From Adineta vaga (lineage: Eukaryota > Rotifera): a stretch of 64,000 bases of DNA. The stretch covers positions 4,278,001-4,342,000 of the forward strand of contig CP075496.1 in the NCBI GenBank assembly GCA_021613535.1. Direction: 5' to 3'. The notes beneath the pieces were generated by a model. The model had not been told where the DNA came from, searched no databases, and saw only the letters and a program-made list of their open reading frames with translations. Shown piece by piece: positions 63,301 to 64,000 of this stretch. How positions within the stretch are numbered: position 1 is the stretch's first letter; each line of letters begins with the position of its first letter. The position numbers and the translations under genes were made by a program.

Positions 63301-64000
63301 TAGGGAAGACTGATTAGAGATGATTTACTTCAAACAATTTTTTATATTTGTCTGGTACACGTTCCCATGTGGCTTGTAAACGTTGTACTGCTTTATGATC
63401 TAATCCACTAACAATTGCAAACATTGAATTGAAATTTTTCATATCTTTACAACATTCTAAAATACAAGAAATCGATTCGTTCTTCTCTCTTTTGTAATTC
63501 GATCTTCGTTACTTACTAGCAATTTTAATAAAATGTTTAATAACTTTTGATCGTTGCATCAGATTACTTTCACGTATAATATCAGTTATTGTCCAATACA
63601 TTTCCTTATTTGGTAGCTTAAGAAATTTTTCTAGATGTGGAATACCATATGTAGATTTTAATTTAAATATATGATCAATATATTCCGTTGTTTGAATAGC
63701 TTTAAACATGGAAAAATCTCGTAGAGTTAATTGTGCACAAATTTCCAATGCATCTAATTGAAGAAAAGTAATACGTGCTTCACGTATTAATTCATTCGAT
63801 AAATGATCAGGTACAAGTGTTTCAGTTGAATGATTATTTTTCAAATAATAACGAGCATTGACTGGAAGACGTTCAGGTAGATTATCAATATGATCTGGGA
63901 GACGTTTTTGTTTGATAACACCATTTTCAACAGATACTTCACATAATGAATAACATCTAAACAGACGAAAACAAGTGATTTATTCAATGTTGAGCTATAC
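60318..64000 (-). CDS. RAPGEF2/6-like (PDZ-GEF) Rap guanine nucleotide exchange factor, C-terminal part
   Basis: The left-running gene is cut by the right window edge; the first visible exon begins after an acceptor at 63957-63958. It starts just before the catalytic CDC25/RasGEF domain: [112 protein letters not shown]. These match RAPGEF2/6 closely. They load Rap1/Rap2 with GTP to control adhesion and polarity. The rest is Ser/Pro-rich with a poly-Ser run from GAC/GAT codons (about 61095-61121). The last exon (60367-60318) ends EQVTAV, a class I PDZ-binding C-terminus like vertebrate RAPGEF2. The N-terminal cyclic-nucleotide-like, REM, PDZ and RA domains lie beyond the window. About a dozen exons with mostly short introns. 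Confidence 0.92.

Noticed and set aside
1-64000. CRISPR arrays, bacterial operons, horizontally acquired clusters
   Set aside because: No direct-repeat arrays or intronless prokaryote-like genes were seen; all strong genes have short introns and animal homologues.

Overview
The window looks like AT-rich nuclear DNA of a small-genome invertebrate animal. Nearly all introns are 54-80 nt with GT..AG ends, the genes are multi-exon and animal-specific (alpha-spectrin, metabotropic glutamate receptor, Cys-loop channel, TGF-beta ligand, PDZ-type RapGEF), and intergenic DNA is moderate. A rotifer, perhaps a bdelloid, is my best guess from gene texture and intron size; this is inference, not proof. 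No bacterial, organellar or CRISPR features were seen.

Layout. 1-3831 (+) is the 3' end of alpha-spectrin. 4576-13508 (+) is a complete CPLANE1-like ciliary gene (ten exons, 2747 codons by my splice model). It is followed after about 420 bp by an SDCCAG8-like centrosomal coiled-coil gene (13933-16333, +). A RING/B-box gene resembling Drosophila thin (16544-18532, -) faces it. After a 4.6 kb gap comes a nicotinic-type Cys-loop channel subunit (23119-25924, +) with an anion-channel-like pore entrance. 27271-41109 is an inhibitor-of-apoptosis (IAP/BIRC) cluster: IAP-A (-), IAP-B (-) and a shortened IAP-C (+). IAP-A and IAP-C share a 470 bp block at about 97% identity in opposite orientation. A 363 bp pogo-like MITE lies beside IAP-B.

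41621-42551 (+) is a p24/TMED cargo receptor and 43745-44914 (+) a divergent TGF-beta ligand lacking the interchain cysteine. 45197-49997 (-) is a metabotropic glutamate receptor. 52521-54192 (-) is a conserved protein I cannot name. 56189-57981 (-) is beta-ureidopropionase, 58616-59191 (-) an NPC2-like sterol-binding protein, and 60318-64000 (-) the C-terminal half of a RAPGEF2/6-like Rap exchange factor that runs off the right edge.

The genes do not form one pathway. Local themes are ciliary/centrosomal genes (CPLANE1, SDCCAG8), neuronal receptors (channel subunit, mGluR) and a tandem/inverted IAP family still exchanging sequence. The most unusual items are the channel pore, the IAP conversion block with a RING-less paralogue, and the possible RING-skipping intron in IAP-B.
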